Positions 9,420-20,957 of a DNA stretch of 64,000 nt are shown piece by piece. The stretch is from Lithodes maja (Eukaryota; Arthropoda; Malacostraca; Decapoda; Lithodidae). Position numbers and translations under genes: made by a program. Position 1 is the stretch's first letter. Every line of letters starts with the position of its first letter. The notes beneath the pieces are model-generated. The model searched no databases and had not been told where the DNA came from. It was given only the letters and a program-made list of their open reading frames with translations. The stretch covers positions 96,922-160,921 of the forward strand of contig JBAKBP010003090.1 of assembly GCA_037953745.1 (NCBI GenBank), given 5' to 3'.

Positions 9420-9905
9420 AGTACTATATTACCCTCCCTTTTACAGTATATCCTGATTGCACAAGGTAATAATCAGCACTGATCAACATGTCTAGTTTAA
9501 CATTACTGCCTATAAGTCAATCGGCTAGCCGATGTCCTGATTCCTGCAATTTATTAACTACACCCTTGATGTCCCCTGAAACCCTGAATTCCGGTAAGGT
9601 GTCTACCACTACTGCTTTTATTGAGAAGGTCCTATCCCTATCCATGTACTGCAGGGTGACTACCTCATACACATGTTTGTGCTGGGTTCCAAAAACAAAA
9701 ACTGCAGCATCAATGTTTCTCTTCCCGATGCAACATAATGTACTGACAGTAGAGAGGACCATAGTACAAAAGTGCGTTGGGAACATTGATCTAGAAAAGC
9801 ATGAATATCGTAGTATCCTTGACTGCTTTTAACTGGCATCATGATTGTGGGCAAAATTACTGTCTCTCGCTTTGATGCTTGAGACTTGTGTATTGAATGA
9901 GGACA
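9420..9905 (-). pseudogene. BEL/Pao-like LTR retrotransposon protease (DUF1758-type) relic
   Basis: Two minus-strand frames split by a frameshift resemble the retroviral-like aspartic protease region of BEL/Pao Pol: HAFLDQCSQRTFV (normally FxDxGSQRTF), then SIKAVVVDTLPEF and LISADYYLVQSGYTVKG. The Gly of the D-x-G motif is Cys here, and the frame is broken, so the copy is dead. No LTRs were seen nearby. Confidence 0.65.
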
Positions 9906-10089
9906 CAATCCAAATAATACTATCCTAGTATTTGTTTAATATTTTGTATGTTGTTCCTTTCGAGGTAACTATGTATGGTAATATAATTCGGAACTAGACT
10001 AGGCTACACCTACACAGTGATACACATAAACTAAAAAACCAAAGTGATACCCTTTCCTCGTTCTTTAGTCACCCATATAATTGACATTC

Positions 10090-10092
<3 letters not shown>

Positions 10093-10154
<62 letters not shown>
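10093..10154. repeat. (TA)n microsatellite
   Basis: About 30 uninterrupted TA units. Confidence 0.95.
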
Positions 10155-10157
<3 letters not shown>

Positions 10158-10615
10158 GGATTCGTCTCGTCGTTGCGATTCCAATGGTATGTGTATTTTT
10201 TTATTTAGAAATTTGTTTAGGATAGGCCTAATTTTTATTTTGAAATCCTCTAAATTACCCATAGACGGGTTATTTATGTATGGATTTTGCTCAAATGTTT
10301 ACCACAAGTACACTATCACCCGCTGAATCCAATGGCACAAACATAATTGAAATGGAACCATTACTTTAGGATTTTTATTTTTATTTTACCTCCCGAAACG
10401 GCCAAAATGAGATGCTTCTCAACTTTAAGTCTTCTGTAGCCCAAACTACTAGTCCAAATTAATTCTACCTGGTGCCATTGGAGTTCTCTCGCCCAACAGC
10501 TTCCATACATGGCCGTAGATCACATTTTCGACCAGGCATTCGCCCAGAATCATAAATAATTTTTCGAAAATGAGTACCTTGGCAGGTTATGTTCGAATTT
10601 TGTGTGTTCAAGGGT

Positions 10616-10619
<4 letters not shown>

Positions 10620-10703
<84 letters not shown>
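10620..10703. repeat. (TA)n microsatellite
   Basis: About 40 TA units. Open frames crossing it are repeat artefacts. Confidence 0.95.
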
Positions 10704-10705
<2 letters not shown>

Positions 10706-11126
10706 CATAACACTGTACTAACAGTATATCAGATACGATTGTGTATACTGGTAAACTTACCCATCTGAGCTTCTGGTGTATGTTGTAACCTAAATCATAA
10801 TCCAAGCACATTATGATTTGCCAGATCTGCGAGTTAGTCGTAGATATATATGTGCTTAAAATAGTAATAGAAATACTTGAGAATTAACATCTTACCTTGA
10901 TTGATATCATCAACAATACCTATGCTCCACCCTGGACGGATATTAGTGCGGTTGCTAGGGTGGTTGCTAAGGACGCTAAACATTAAAGAAAACGAACTTT
11001 TTAAGGGTGCCCTGATTTAGTTATTGTGGGTGGTTTATCTTTTTAAAATATCATCACTCATTACCCTGAAATTTACATTAATGCTAGCGTGTACAGTATG
11101 TGTATGCATACACATCCCTTCTCTAT

Positions 11127-11224
11127 TAATCCTCGTTGTGCTCAGCCTGGGTGCCCAATAAATCCATTTTAGTATATGCTAAAACGGATTTATTGGGCAC
11201 CCAGGGTGAGCACAATGAGGATTA
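11127..11224. repeat. 98-bp near-perfect hairpin
   Basis: Arms TAATCCTCGTTGTGCTCAGC... and ...GTGAGCACAATGAGGATTA pair around a short TATATG loop. The arms share TGGGTGCCCAATAAATCC. It has the look of a tiny foldback element. Confidence 0.85.
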
Positions 11225-11371
11225 CCTTGCAATTTGCCGCATTTCTCCCTCATGTGTACGCAGGTTTATACATTTTGTTTTCACTCCAATTCTGGTTTTA
11301 TTTGTTTAGGCTATGCACTATGCCAGTTTATGTCTCTTTTTCAGGTCCTGTATTTCTATAATTATAAACTA

Positions 11372-13587
11372 TTTTTTTTTTTTTTTTTCATGTGATTGAG
11401 GGAGGCAAAAGGCATAACTGCCTATAGAGAGTGCCTCCCCCATAGTTGAAAGAGTGACAGGGCCAAAATCAAGGGATGTTCGAGACAAAATGCCTGGACA
11501 AACGGAGTTTGAAGCAATTTAAGTCATAGGAAGAGGGAAAGACTGATTCTGGGAGAGAGTTCCAGAGCTCAGCTGTTGAGTAGAAGAAAGTTTGAGAGTA
11601 ACGTTTCACTCTTGGATTGGAGAGTTGCACAGAGTAGGGGTGGGATTGAGTTGCAAGACGGGTACCACGTGCCCTACGTAAAGGAGGTGGTATACACTGG
11701 GAAAGCTCTGAGGAACACTGATTATTATAGTAGCGATAGAATAGCGAGAGAGATGCAACATTGCAGCGGACAGAGAGAGATTGCAGAGAGATAGTGAGTG
11801 GACGGGAGTTAATGATACGAAAGGCCTTCCTTTCAACTTTGTCTAGGAGAGCGGTGTGAGAGGACCCTCCCCACACATGTGAACAATACTCAATACAAGG
11901 ACGCACTCTGCCCCTGTACAGAGCAAGAAGCTGTGCATGGGGAAAAGAACCCCCTAAGGCGGTTGAGCACACCCAGCTTCTGGGAGGCTGCCTTAGCAAG
12001 ACTGGTAATATGGTCCTTCCAACTGAGAGCAGAAGAAAAAGAGACACCAAGAATATTGAGAGAAGATGAAGGATTGATTTTTGTATTGTTGAAGAATAAG
12101 GGATAGTCCGCTGGGAGATCCTGACGAGTAGATAGATGGAGAAATTGGGTTTTGGAAGCATTAAAGGTAACAAGGTTTTCTCTGCCCCAATTGGAGATAG
12201 TATTTAGATCAGAATTTAAGAGTTCTATGGCTTCATTACGTTTGTCATTGAGGGATTGCTGGCTGGGGCGTTCTGAAAAACTAATGGAGTAGTGTAAGGT
12301 TGAGTTGTCTGTGTATGAATGGATGGGAATTGAGGTACAGTTGAGATCATTTATAAAAATTAGAAAGAGAATAGGAGATAGGACAGAGCCCTGAGGAACA
12401 CCGGAGTTTATAGGGTGAGGAAGTGAACAATGACCGTCCACAACCGCGGCTATGGAACGGCCGGAAAGGAAATTAGAGACAAAGGCACAGATGGAGAGAT
12501 AGAAACCGAAGGAGGGTAGTTTAGAAATTAAAGATTTGTGCCAGACTCTATCGAAGGCTTTCGATATGTCTAGTGCAATAGAAAAAGTCTCACCAAATTC
12601 CCGAAAGGAGGATGACCAAGAGTTAGTAAGATATGAAAGAAGATCACCAGTAGAGCGACCCTTAAGGAAGCCATACTGGCGATCTGAGAGCAGATTATGA
12701 GAAGAGAAATGCTAAAGAAATTTGGAAGCTAGAATAGTTTCAAAAACTTTATAAAGACAAGAGATGAGAGCAATTGGACGATAGTTGGAGGGTTGAGAGC
12801 GGTCACCCTTCTTTGGGACAGTTTGAATGTGAGCAAATTTCCAGCATGAAGGGAAGACGTTAGAGGATAGACAGAGACGAAAGAGTTTGCCTAGTCACGG
12901 AAGCACAGTTTTTGAGAACAACAGGAGGAACACCGTCCGGACCGTACGCCTTATTAGTATTAAGCCCAGAGAGGGTAGAAAGTACATCTTTAGAAGAGAT
13001 TAGGATATTAGGCATAAGTAAGAGAGAGGAGGGTGGAGAGGGAGGAATAACACCAGAATCATCCAAGGTTGAGTTTCTAGCAAAAGTTTGAGCGAAGAGT
13101 TTAGCTTTGTCAGAGGAAGAAGTGATGGTTGTGCCATCAGAGTGGAAAAGGGGAGGGAAAGACGAGGAAGAGAAATTGTTGGAGAGGATTTTGGCTAGAT
13201 GCCAGAAAGCTTGGGAAGAGCTAGAGTTGGATAGTTCAGTGCATTTATTATTGATGAAAGAGTGTTTGGCAAGTCGAAGAACAGATATGGCTTGATTCCG
13301 GGCAGAAACATAGGAAGAATGAGAGTCTTGAGTTTTAAGGCGTCGGTACCGTTTGAATGCTTCCTCCTTATTGCGGACAGCAGTAGAACAGGCGTGAGTA
13401 AACCAAGATTTTTTAGCATTAGTCTGAGAGAAAGAGAATGGAATGTATGCTTCCATGCCCGATAGGATTACCTCGGTAATGCGTTCAGCACTCTCCGAGG
13501 GTCCCCGGCCACGGAAGCAGAAATAATTCCATGGGAAATCAAAGAAGTACTGCCGGAGAGCCTCCCAGTCGGCAGCCATATTTCTAG

Positions 13588-13588
<1 letters not shown>
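11372..13588 (-). pseudogene. L-A LINE (jockey/CR1-like), 5'-truncated, frameshifted
   Basis: The minus-strand copy runs from about 13588 to a poly(A) tail (T run at 11372-11388). In order it encodes an endonuclease-to-RT linker (WFTHACSTAVRNKEEAFKRY), the RT motif NTNKAYGPDGVPPVVLKN, SGVPQGSVLSPILFLIFIND, a catalytic box changed to YTDN (normally YADD), and a C-terminal part (YSTAELWNSLPESVF). Frames are broken at several points. A second copy lies at 35736-38283, and 3' fragments lie at 6851, 29375 and 45068. Confidence 0.85.

Positions 13589-13625
<37 letters not shown>
13589..13625. repeat. (TAGA)n microsatellite
   Basis: About eight TAGA/ATAG units mark the 5' break of the L-A copy. Confidence 0.9.
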
Positions 13626-13654
13626 TTATGGTATGTATGTACTATGTATGTACA

Positions 13655-15640
13655 GTATATACTCAGGCACATACCCCATAGCTGGGGGTGGCTGACTCGA
13701 GACAGAGCCCAAACTGGGACAACACGACACAACACAAACACAAAACAAAAAACTCACACACATCTAGATCGCCCAGGAGAAGACCAAGAGAATCAGTCCC
13801 ATTTGGGGTCCCCAGCAAGATTCCCAGGTCCCAGACCTCCATGAGAGGTTTCGGTCTCAGAAGGCAGACACGTCGAAGCTTTACCACCACATGCCCGCCC
13901 ACGTCACATCCAGGCATGGCACCTTATATACACCGGTTTCCCGGGCCAGACGCCTGACGGACTATTATCTAGTCCAATTGGAGCCCGACCCCCTCTCCCA
14001 AACACCGTGTTATCACTCTTCTATTCACAAGCATTCTCCATTAATTTCTATTAATTGCCACTTCTCTTGCCTGTTCTACAGTCACCTCTCTATCTTCCAA
14101 CGCTTGTACTACACCATCTGACCATCTCTCCATCTCAACCGAGGTCTTCGTATCCCTCTACCTCCTCTTGTATCTTACTCATATACTCTCTTTGTAAGCC
14201 TTTCATCTCCCGTTCGCTCAACATGTCCATACCATGATACCAGCACAGCACCCTTCTGTCCACTCAGGCTGACAAGGGTTCCTGCTGTCCCACTCTCCTA
14301 CGTACCTCTTCATTCCTCAGTCTGTCTCTACGTGTCACTCTACACATACTCCTCAAGCAGTTCATCTCCATCATATCCAACTTTCTTCTCTCATGTGCCT
14401 TCAGAGCCCACATCTCAGCCCCATACATCACTGTTGGTACAACTATCCCTCGATCATACATTGCACTTTTATCTTTCATTCCCAGATTTCTCAACTTCCA
14501 CATACTTCCCATTGCTATAAAAAATGTCCTTCGTTCACATACTCTCTGTTTTACCTCCATTTCCACATCTGCGTCCTTGCTTTATCACTCCTCATAGATA
14601 TTTAAAACACTGCACTATTTGATTTCCAGTATTTTCCCATCCAGCCGCACATCTACATTCACCCTACGAGCACCTCTATTACACACCATCACTTTACTTT
14701 CATTGACCTTGACCCTCAGCTTCCTCCTCCCAGAGTGGTCTTGCCACTGGACTGGTAATCCAATGGACCCGGGTTCGAATCCCAATATGTCAATGGGAAG
14801 ATATTATTGGGATGGAATTTGTGTTGTACCCATGTTTCAGTGCATTACCACAGCACACCGAAATGCCCCCCCCCCCCCCCAAAAAAAAATACCCTCATTG
14901 TTCCCTGATTAAATAGCATTGTATGTATATTCCCATATTCAAAATATGCTACAAAGGGGCAATGCCTAGTGAGTTAATTGCTCAATAGGTGGCATTCTGA
15001 GAATGAGGGTCCGAGTTAGGGGAGTGAGACGGTGAAGCACGGAGGCGGAGCGGCTTCAGAGATGGAGTTGCTTCGAGCCGGGGTGCTTCGCATGTCTAAC
15101 TCGCTAGACTGGAACAAGACCTCGCGGGCCTCACCGTGTTCAGCGGCTGAGTGTGCAGGCTCTCAGCCTATGCCCGAGAGGGAGTAGTTGGAATATAGAA
15201 AAAATACAAAAATAAAAATATACCACACCAAACTCTTTGACTACTCACTGCAGTTTCTCCTCAGTATCCGCCACAAATGCTGTGTCATCAGCAAACAGCA
15301 ACTGATTCAACTCCCAATCTCCACCATTCTTTCCAACTAATCCTAATCCTCTATCCATAGTTCTCATTTTCACCTCCCTCACCACACCATCCATATAGGC
15401 TATACTGTACATTAAACAACCACGGTGACATTACACAACCCTGTCGCAGACCTACATTTACCTCAAACCATTCACTCAACTAATTTCCTACTCTAACACA
15501 TGCGCTGCTTTCTTCATAAAAACTCTTGACTGCTCTTAACAAATTTTGTCTAATTCCATAAATCCTTAGCACCATCCACATTGCTTCTAGATCCACACAA
15601 TCATAAGCTTTTTCCAAATCCATAAAAGGCATTAAGGTAG
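13655..15640 (-). pseudogene. L-D LINE copy 1, interrupted by a SINE
   Basis: The minus strand starts near 15635 with MDLEKAYD (RT motif), then GLRQGCVMSPW, LLFADDTAFVADTEEKL, and, beyond the SINE at 14733-15220, PTVMYGAEMWALKAHERRKL and NCLRSMCRVTRRDRLRNEEV. A 3' UTR of about 300 bp ends GGGGTATGTGCCTGAGTATA followed by a short GTAT/TACA tail. Several frameshifts and stops show a dead copy. It is about 70-85% similar by eye to copy 2 at 30553-31790. Confidence 0.82.
14733..15220 (+). mobile_element. tRNA-derived SINE, full length (copy 1)
   Basis: The head GTGGTCTTGCCACTGGACTGG is followed by the pol III B box GGTTCGAATCC at 14772. The anticodon-arm remnant TGGA/TCCA encloses a loop with GGT (Thr-like). 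A body of about 430 bp with a C run and an A-rich tail follows. The empty site in L-D copy 2 (about 31612) brackets the insertion. The second copy is at 42770-43330. Confidence 0.85.
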
Positions 15641-16179
15641 CTTTCCTATTTTATTATTTTTAGTTGGTTGTACATCTATTTATACTATATTCATAATTAT
15701 GACATCCTGAAATAGGTAGGGGTAATGTGTTCATGCTATGCTCAAAGGTACAGCTACTGACAAATGTTGATGAGCTCTTTCGATTTTATGTATGCAAATA
15801 TATTAATTTACTGTAGATTGACGTTCAGAACAAATCAGCTATATATTTACAAACACATTATGTATATATTAATATATAGGCCTAACTGATTTGATCTGAA
15901 AAACAATCTAAACGATATAATTGCATGAAGAAAATCACAAGACCTCACAAACATATGTCAGTACCTGTATCTACCTGGTGATGGGCTGGTCTATCAGAGT
16001 GAGAACTGAGCGATCTCTGCCATACCCATAGCTTACTCTGACTGTTCCTTTTACTTATATATTTTCTAGATCTCAAATGACGGCGTCTCTTCCGTGGATT
16101 GACCTCCCAATCTGCCAACCCAGAGGTTGGTAGATTGTAAGCCAAAGTGTCACATTTTCCCTTTGCCCCTCAACTTTCT
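15641..16179. other. Intergenic, nothing recognised
   Basis: AT-rich, with no convincing exon, inverted repeat or element end. Confidence 0.4.
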
Positions 16180-16400
16180 CATCATAATTGCTGAGAGGCA
16201 CAGGGCCCTGGGTGGGGCTTTGGTTTCCCGGGTGTTTCCGCACCCTCCTCAGCTCCCCGCCATGGAGTAGCTTCGGTCACCCAGGCTTTATTGTGGTATG
16301 CAGGGAGGGTTCTGTTGGGGCGCTAGGTTATGGCCTTGGCCTTGCTCGGGGCCTTGGGGCCTTGGGCCTGTTCGGCCAGGCAGCCTGAGGAAAAACAACA
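16180..16400 (+). mobile_element. L-F LINE 3' end with (AAC)n tail
   Basis: GGGCCTTGGGGCCTTGGGCC and CTGTTCGGCCAGGCAGCCTG then AACAACAACAACC. The same end appears inverted at 19063-19170. Confidence 0.6.
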
Positions 16401-16502
16401 ACAACCTGATAGCACTATCGTTTGTGAGTGCTGTAAGCATTTTGTGCTATTGTTATTATCTTTTCAAATTGCAAATTTGTTTGTATATTTTATTATTTTT
16501 AA

Positions 16503-16707
16503 CCCATTCAGTACCAGGGATGTCCTTTTCATCATATTCTGGCAACTATTAAACGATTATATTCAGTTTAGGAAGGACCTCTAGCAATAATATGACTTCA
16601 AACAATCTCAACCAACCCTTTTAACTACCACAGATCCTTCCTAAGCTGCATAATATTGTCCAACTATAGCTACAATAAAATATAACACGTCGCTGGTACT
16701 CAAGGGG
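16503..16707. mobile_element. M2 MITE, full length, TTAA-flanked
   Basis: TTAA at 16499-16502 and 16708-16711 encloses 205 bp starting CCCATTCAGTACCAGGG and ending GTCGCTGGTACTCAAGGGG. The CCC...GGG termini at TTAA resemble piggyBac-type targets. The middle carries CAGTTTAGGAAGGACCT, shared by all M2 copies. Confidence 0.85.
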
Positions 16708-16711
16708 TTAA

Positions 16712-17129
16712 TTAATATTGTTAATAATAATAACAACAGCCTACTGGGCAGAAGCCCTCATAAGGCTGGAGAGGGTGTAAAAAGTGGAAATGAGTTGTTT
16801 TAATATTAGTTTAACCAGACCACTGAGCTCTACAAAAGAACTCTCATAGGGCTGGCCAAAAGTTAAAGGTCAAAGGTTAAAGGTATCAGAGAATGATGGC
16901 CACGGAAATGAGTTAAAAGAATATGAATAAAAGGGGGGAAATCAATAAAACATGTTCACCATCAAAAGAAAGAAAATAAATAAATATTAAAAGACAATAA
17001 AATATGACTAGAAGAAAAAGGTATTAAATCAGATGAAAGACTTTAATTTCTTTAAGGAAAGCAAATAGTTTGACAATGTCAAAGGAAGGACTGTCAGACA
17101 GGATAGATTTAAGAGAAATAAGGCTGACA
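16712..17129. other. AT-rich spacer before L-B
   Basis: Purine-rich AT sequence. I see no coding exon here; the 5' part of the L-B copy could begin in this stretch. Confidence 0.35.
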
Positions 17130-18210
17130 AGAATAACGCTGCCGCTGCAGAGCATACAGTGGGCAGTCGACGAGAAAGCGCCGCACAGTAATGCTTGAGC
17201 CTTCGAATGTCAAAAGCTCAGTGCCCCAAGGAACAGTGCTAGCGCCCCTTCTGTTCCTCATACTAATTTGCGACATAGATACCAACACCAGACACAGTAC
17301 GGTGTCGTCTTTTGCTGATGACACAAAATTAAGCAAGATAGTAAACACACAAGAAGACACGGGCCGACTGCAGGAAGACATGAATGTAGTGTTCCAGTGG
17401 ACCAGGGAAAACAACATGCAATTCAATGAGGAAAAATTCCAATTAATACGGTACGGAGACAATAATGGTGTTAAAGAAATTACAAATTACTTAACAGAAT
17501 ATAACCACATAATAGAACGGAAAGACAGTGTGAAAGACCTTGGGGTATTAATGTCTGAAAATATGGGTTTCAAAGTACATAACCAGGTCAAAGTGGCGGC
17601 TGCGAAACGTCTAACGGGTTGGATTCTGCGTACTTTTAAAACACACGGTGAAGTACCTATGATAACGCTCTTCAAATCTCTAGTGCTACCGCGGCTTGAA
17701 TATTGTAGCGTATTAACATCCCCATACAAAGCAGGTGAAATAAATGACGTGGAGTGTACAAAGAAATTTCACTTCGCATATAAGTTCGATAAAACAGCTA
17801 CACTATTGGGAGCGTTTAAGAGCACTGAATCTGTACTCACTGGAACGTAGAAGAGAACGTTACCTAATAATATACATGTGGAAAATCGCAGAGGGTTTAA
17901 TACCAAACCTACATACTCCGATAGTCATGAAATTCAGTGATAGGAGAGGCTGGGAATGCGAAATCCCCCGGATGAATAACAGGGGTGCTATGGGCTCTCT
18001 GCGAGAGGGCTGGTTATCACACAGAGGCCCACGTCTCTTCAACAAACTCCCACGACGAGTAAGAGACATGAGGGACGTCTCGTTAGACAGCTTCAAGAGA
18101 GCCCTGGATGTCGAACTGCAAAAGGTGCCAGACGAGCCCATCCTCGCAAGGGAGCGAGCTGTCGCTAGAAGAGTGGCGAACACATCAAAAGGTATCAAAA
18201 GGTAAGGTAA
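17130..18210 (+). pseudogene. L-B LINE reverse transcriptase, 5'-truncated
   Basis: Frame 17191-17850 gives SVPQGTVLAPLLFLILICDI and SSFADDTKLSKIV (FADD catalytic box intact), then LVLPRLEYCS. After a frameshift near 17750 the C-terminus continues with GSLREGWLSHRGPRLFNKLP and VPDEPILARERAVARR. The tail is a GGTAA/GGTAT tract at 18190-18210. A shorter inverted copy is at 48329-48728. Confidence 0.85.
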
Positions 18211-18235
18211 AGGTTGTGTCACAACCGTCACTCAC

Positions 18236-18845
18236 AAGTAGTGCACCATGGAGGAGGGGCATGTGGGGTGGTCGCTAAGTGCCCTTGTGTGTAGCGGGTA
18301 TGACTAATACAGAGACGAGTGAGTACGACTTGATCCCTGCGCCTGTCCTGAAAAGAGGAAGGCCACACAGAAACCATATCTTTGATACACGAAGATGGAT
18401 GGTTGAGAGGGAGATAGTCTTGCCATGTAGGTAACGTTTGTCACGATAAGAGAATCGCCTTAGTTTACTAACTCGAAAAGGTAAATCCCGTAGATGACCA
18501 ACGGGGAACATCCTAAAGACAGTACTAAGGCATCATTGTATATTAGATAGACATTGATGGCAATGGCAAACAGCGTGCTACTAAGAACGCTTCCTGGAGG
18601 GTTGCCCATCTGAAGAGAGTGAGGGCGAAACAGGGTTCCATTGACGATCACTTGGAAATTCCTATCAGAGAGGAATCCCTGCAAAAATCTGGTAAGAGGG
18701 AACATATACCACTCATATAAAATGCGAAGAATTTGATAGCACCAAGTCGTGTCATATGCCTTAGTGATATAAAAAGAAATAGCCACGGTGGGATGACCCA
18801 ACACGAACCCCCCCACGGCATCAACGAGGGTCGTACTGTACTAGG
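18236..18845 (-). pseudogene. L-F jockey-like reverse transcriptase fragment
   Basis: The minus strand reads ISFYITKAYDTTW, RFLQGFLSDRNFQV, and QMGNPPGSVLSSTLFAIAIN (normally GVPQGSVLS). It resembles jockey-type arthropod RTs. Frames break downstream, and both LINE ends are missing. Confidence 0.75.
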
Positions 18846-18944
18846 GGGGTTAAATTGTTAATCGTGCAGTATTACCAACTAGCTGAATATAATATTTTGA
18901 CTTAAATTGTAGTTTCTTTATTCATACTGAATTTATCAGAACGT

Positions 18945-19455
18945 CCTGAACTTCCCAAATTGACTAATTCCTTAAATATGACAAGAATATGTTATTATAT
19001 GTGTGACCAATTTGCTTGGGAAACAAATGCACTAACTCATATGCTGATGTACATTCTATGTGGTGGTTGTTGTTGTTGTTGTTTGTTCCCTAAGCTGCCT
19101 GGCCGAACAGCCCCGAGTCCCTGAGAAAGGCCATGGCCACGATCGGGCTTTCCCACAGAGCTCTCATTGAGTGAGATTGTGTTGTTGGCCTAAGTGGTTG
19201 TGTGAAATGCAGTCTTCTATGTGTTTAATGGTATGGGGTGCTGTGCTATATCCCGGGCAGGCGTCGACAACGGAGTCATCCAGTCTCTTCTGATAGCTCA
19301 GGAGAGCTGGTGGTTATGTGTTTTTAATTTCAAAATTTTATTTTTCTAAATCGTTATCTCCACAGTGATCTTGATAACTTCTCTTATCTTTATATTGTGC
19401 CGCTCCTGCTTTGGTTTGTTTGTTTTGCAAGTTTTACATTTCAATTAATATGGTA
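18945..19455 (+). repeat. R4 dispersed repeat, split by an L-F insertion
   Basis: Outer parts (AACTTCCCAAATTGACTAAT... and ...TTTTGCAAGTTTTACATT) match the uninterrupted copies at 20498-20760 and 29700-29925. The 19063-19316 block is absent from those copies. R4's class is unknown: no clear inverted ends, no coding. Confidence 0.65.
19063..19316 (-). mobile_element. L-F LINE 3' end inserted in R4
   Basis: The minus strand reads ...GACTGGATGACTCCGTTGTC...CCCCATACCATTAAACACAT, an RT C-terminal type stretch, then GGCTGTTCGGCCAGGCAGC and an (AAC)n tail seen as (GTT)n at 19067-19081. The insertion is defined by comparison with the two intact R4 copies. Confidence 0.65.
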
Positions 19456-19802
19456 ATTCAAAGGTTAGAGTAAGCTAATAAAATTTGAACTACACAAGCA
19501 TTTAATAATTAGCCACAGCAGACACCAATAGCTCCCCAATTCAATAGTACTTGTCCTAATAATATTTATTTTAATTTTAATTAATAATATAAAAAACTAT
19601 ATAGGTACCGGTATATATATATATATTGTCATTGGTAAAGATTATAAACACTTTTATTGCATATAGTTACATAAATATGACATACAATCAAAGCAAGGTT
19701 AAGCATAATTATACTAACATCTTTGGGTACCTTGCAAGTGCATTACAAAATCATCTGTGCTGTTTATTACAAATTATTCCTTCATATGTATATATTCTAC
19801 CT

Positions 19803-20128
19803 TAAGCCAGTATCACACAAGATCTTTTATCCTCTACTTTTGATAATCAACATTATTCCGGCATCACTTCTATCTTTTGCAGTTATCAGAAACTACACTG
19901 AAGATGTATTAATGCAAGTTATCAGAAACTACACTGAAGATAGATTAATTAACTAATATTCTTAAAACTAATAACTCCCAATGAAAAAATTGAAAGCATA
20001 TGATCCCCCGGGGATTCAAACCCAGGACACCACATGCATATTAAATAATTTAAAAAACTTACTTCACAAGCTGTCAGAACAGTGTTGACAATAAGAATTG
20101 AAGGAAAAGGCTCTCATTTGATGCCAGC
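19803..20128. mobile_element. M3 MITE with an internal tandem duplication
   Basis: The ends are AAGCCAGTATCACACAAGAT and GGCTCTCATTTGATGCCAGC. The interior AGTTATCAGAAACTACACTG is present twice (19880 and 19918). A B-box-like GGTTTGAATCC on the minus strand near 20015 suggests a further short insertion. Confidence 0.65.
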
Positions 20129-20497
20129 ATTACTCTTTTACTTACTATCATATGGAAGTCTCTCGAGAGCTGGTGGCCTACTGAGATGATCACGCACACA
20201 AACACACACAAATTACAGTACTGTAGTCAGTACACAAGTAAACAAATGAATGAAACATAAACTTTATACTGTACTGTACAGTAGTTCAAAAAATATTGCT
20301 CCATTAATTCAAATAAGAAAATATATTGTGATGTTTCAAAATAATAAAATTCAAACTCCTGACCAACTTAAATAGCCTAGTTTTTTCTAGTATAAAGGTG
20401 AAAACAATACTGTAGATTAGAATTGTACAATAAATATTCTGAGATAATGAACTTGCTTTACCTAACTTGGCCATACAAACCTATTGAAAATACCTGT

Positions 20498-20760
20498 ACT
20501 TCCCAAAATTGACTAATTCCTTGAACGTGACGACTGTGTTATAATTATGTGCGATTAGTTTGCTTGGGAAACAGATTAACTTGCCCATGTAGTAATGTAC
20601 ACCCTACTGTATGTGGTTGATTGTGTTCTTTTATTTATAAACTATTATTTTGCTGAAGCGTTGTTTCCACATAGCGATTTAGATACGTTTTTTGTCTTTT
20701 TACTGTGTTCGTCCAAGTTTTGGTTTGTTTATTTTGCAAGTTTTACATTATAATATATTC
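20498..20760 (+). repeat. R4 dispersed repeat, uninterrupted
   Basis: It runs from CTTCCCAAAATTGACTAATT to GTTTATTTTGCAAGTTTTAC. It serves as the empty-site reference for the split copy at 18945. Confidence 0.6.
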
Positions 20761-20957
20761 CTTTAGTACCAGGACGCCTTTCTTATTTACATTCTGGGTA
20801 ACACTATTTTATTAAATTTTCGATGCACCAGTGGGATTCGGAGGTATCAAGGAGATAGGTTTTACAACTTTGATTCCCAGAGGCATTTATTTAAAGTTAT
20901 AAAACAGTTTATGGCTAGCCTGAATAACATAAAATTACGACATCATACTAAGTGTCT

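Noticed and set aside
11576..12106. Plus-strand open frames of 70-75 codons
   Set aside because: They are antisense to the L-A LINE coding relic.
14733..14790. A tRNA-Thr gene
   Set aside because: Box B is present, but the acceptor and D stems do not close and a long SINE body with an A-rich tail follows.
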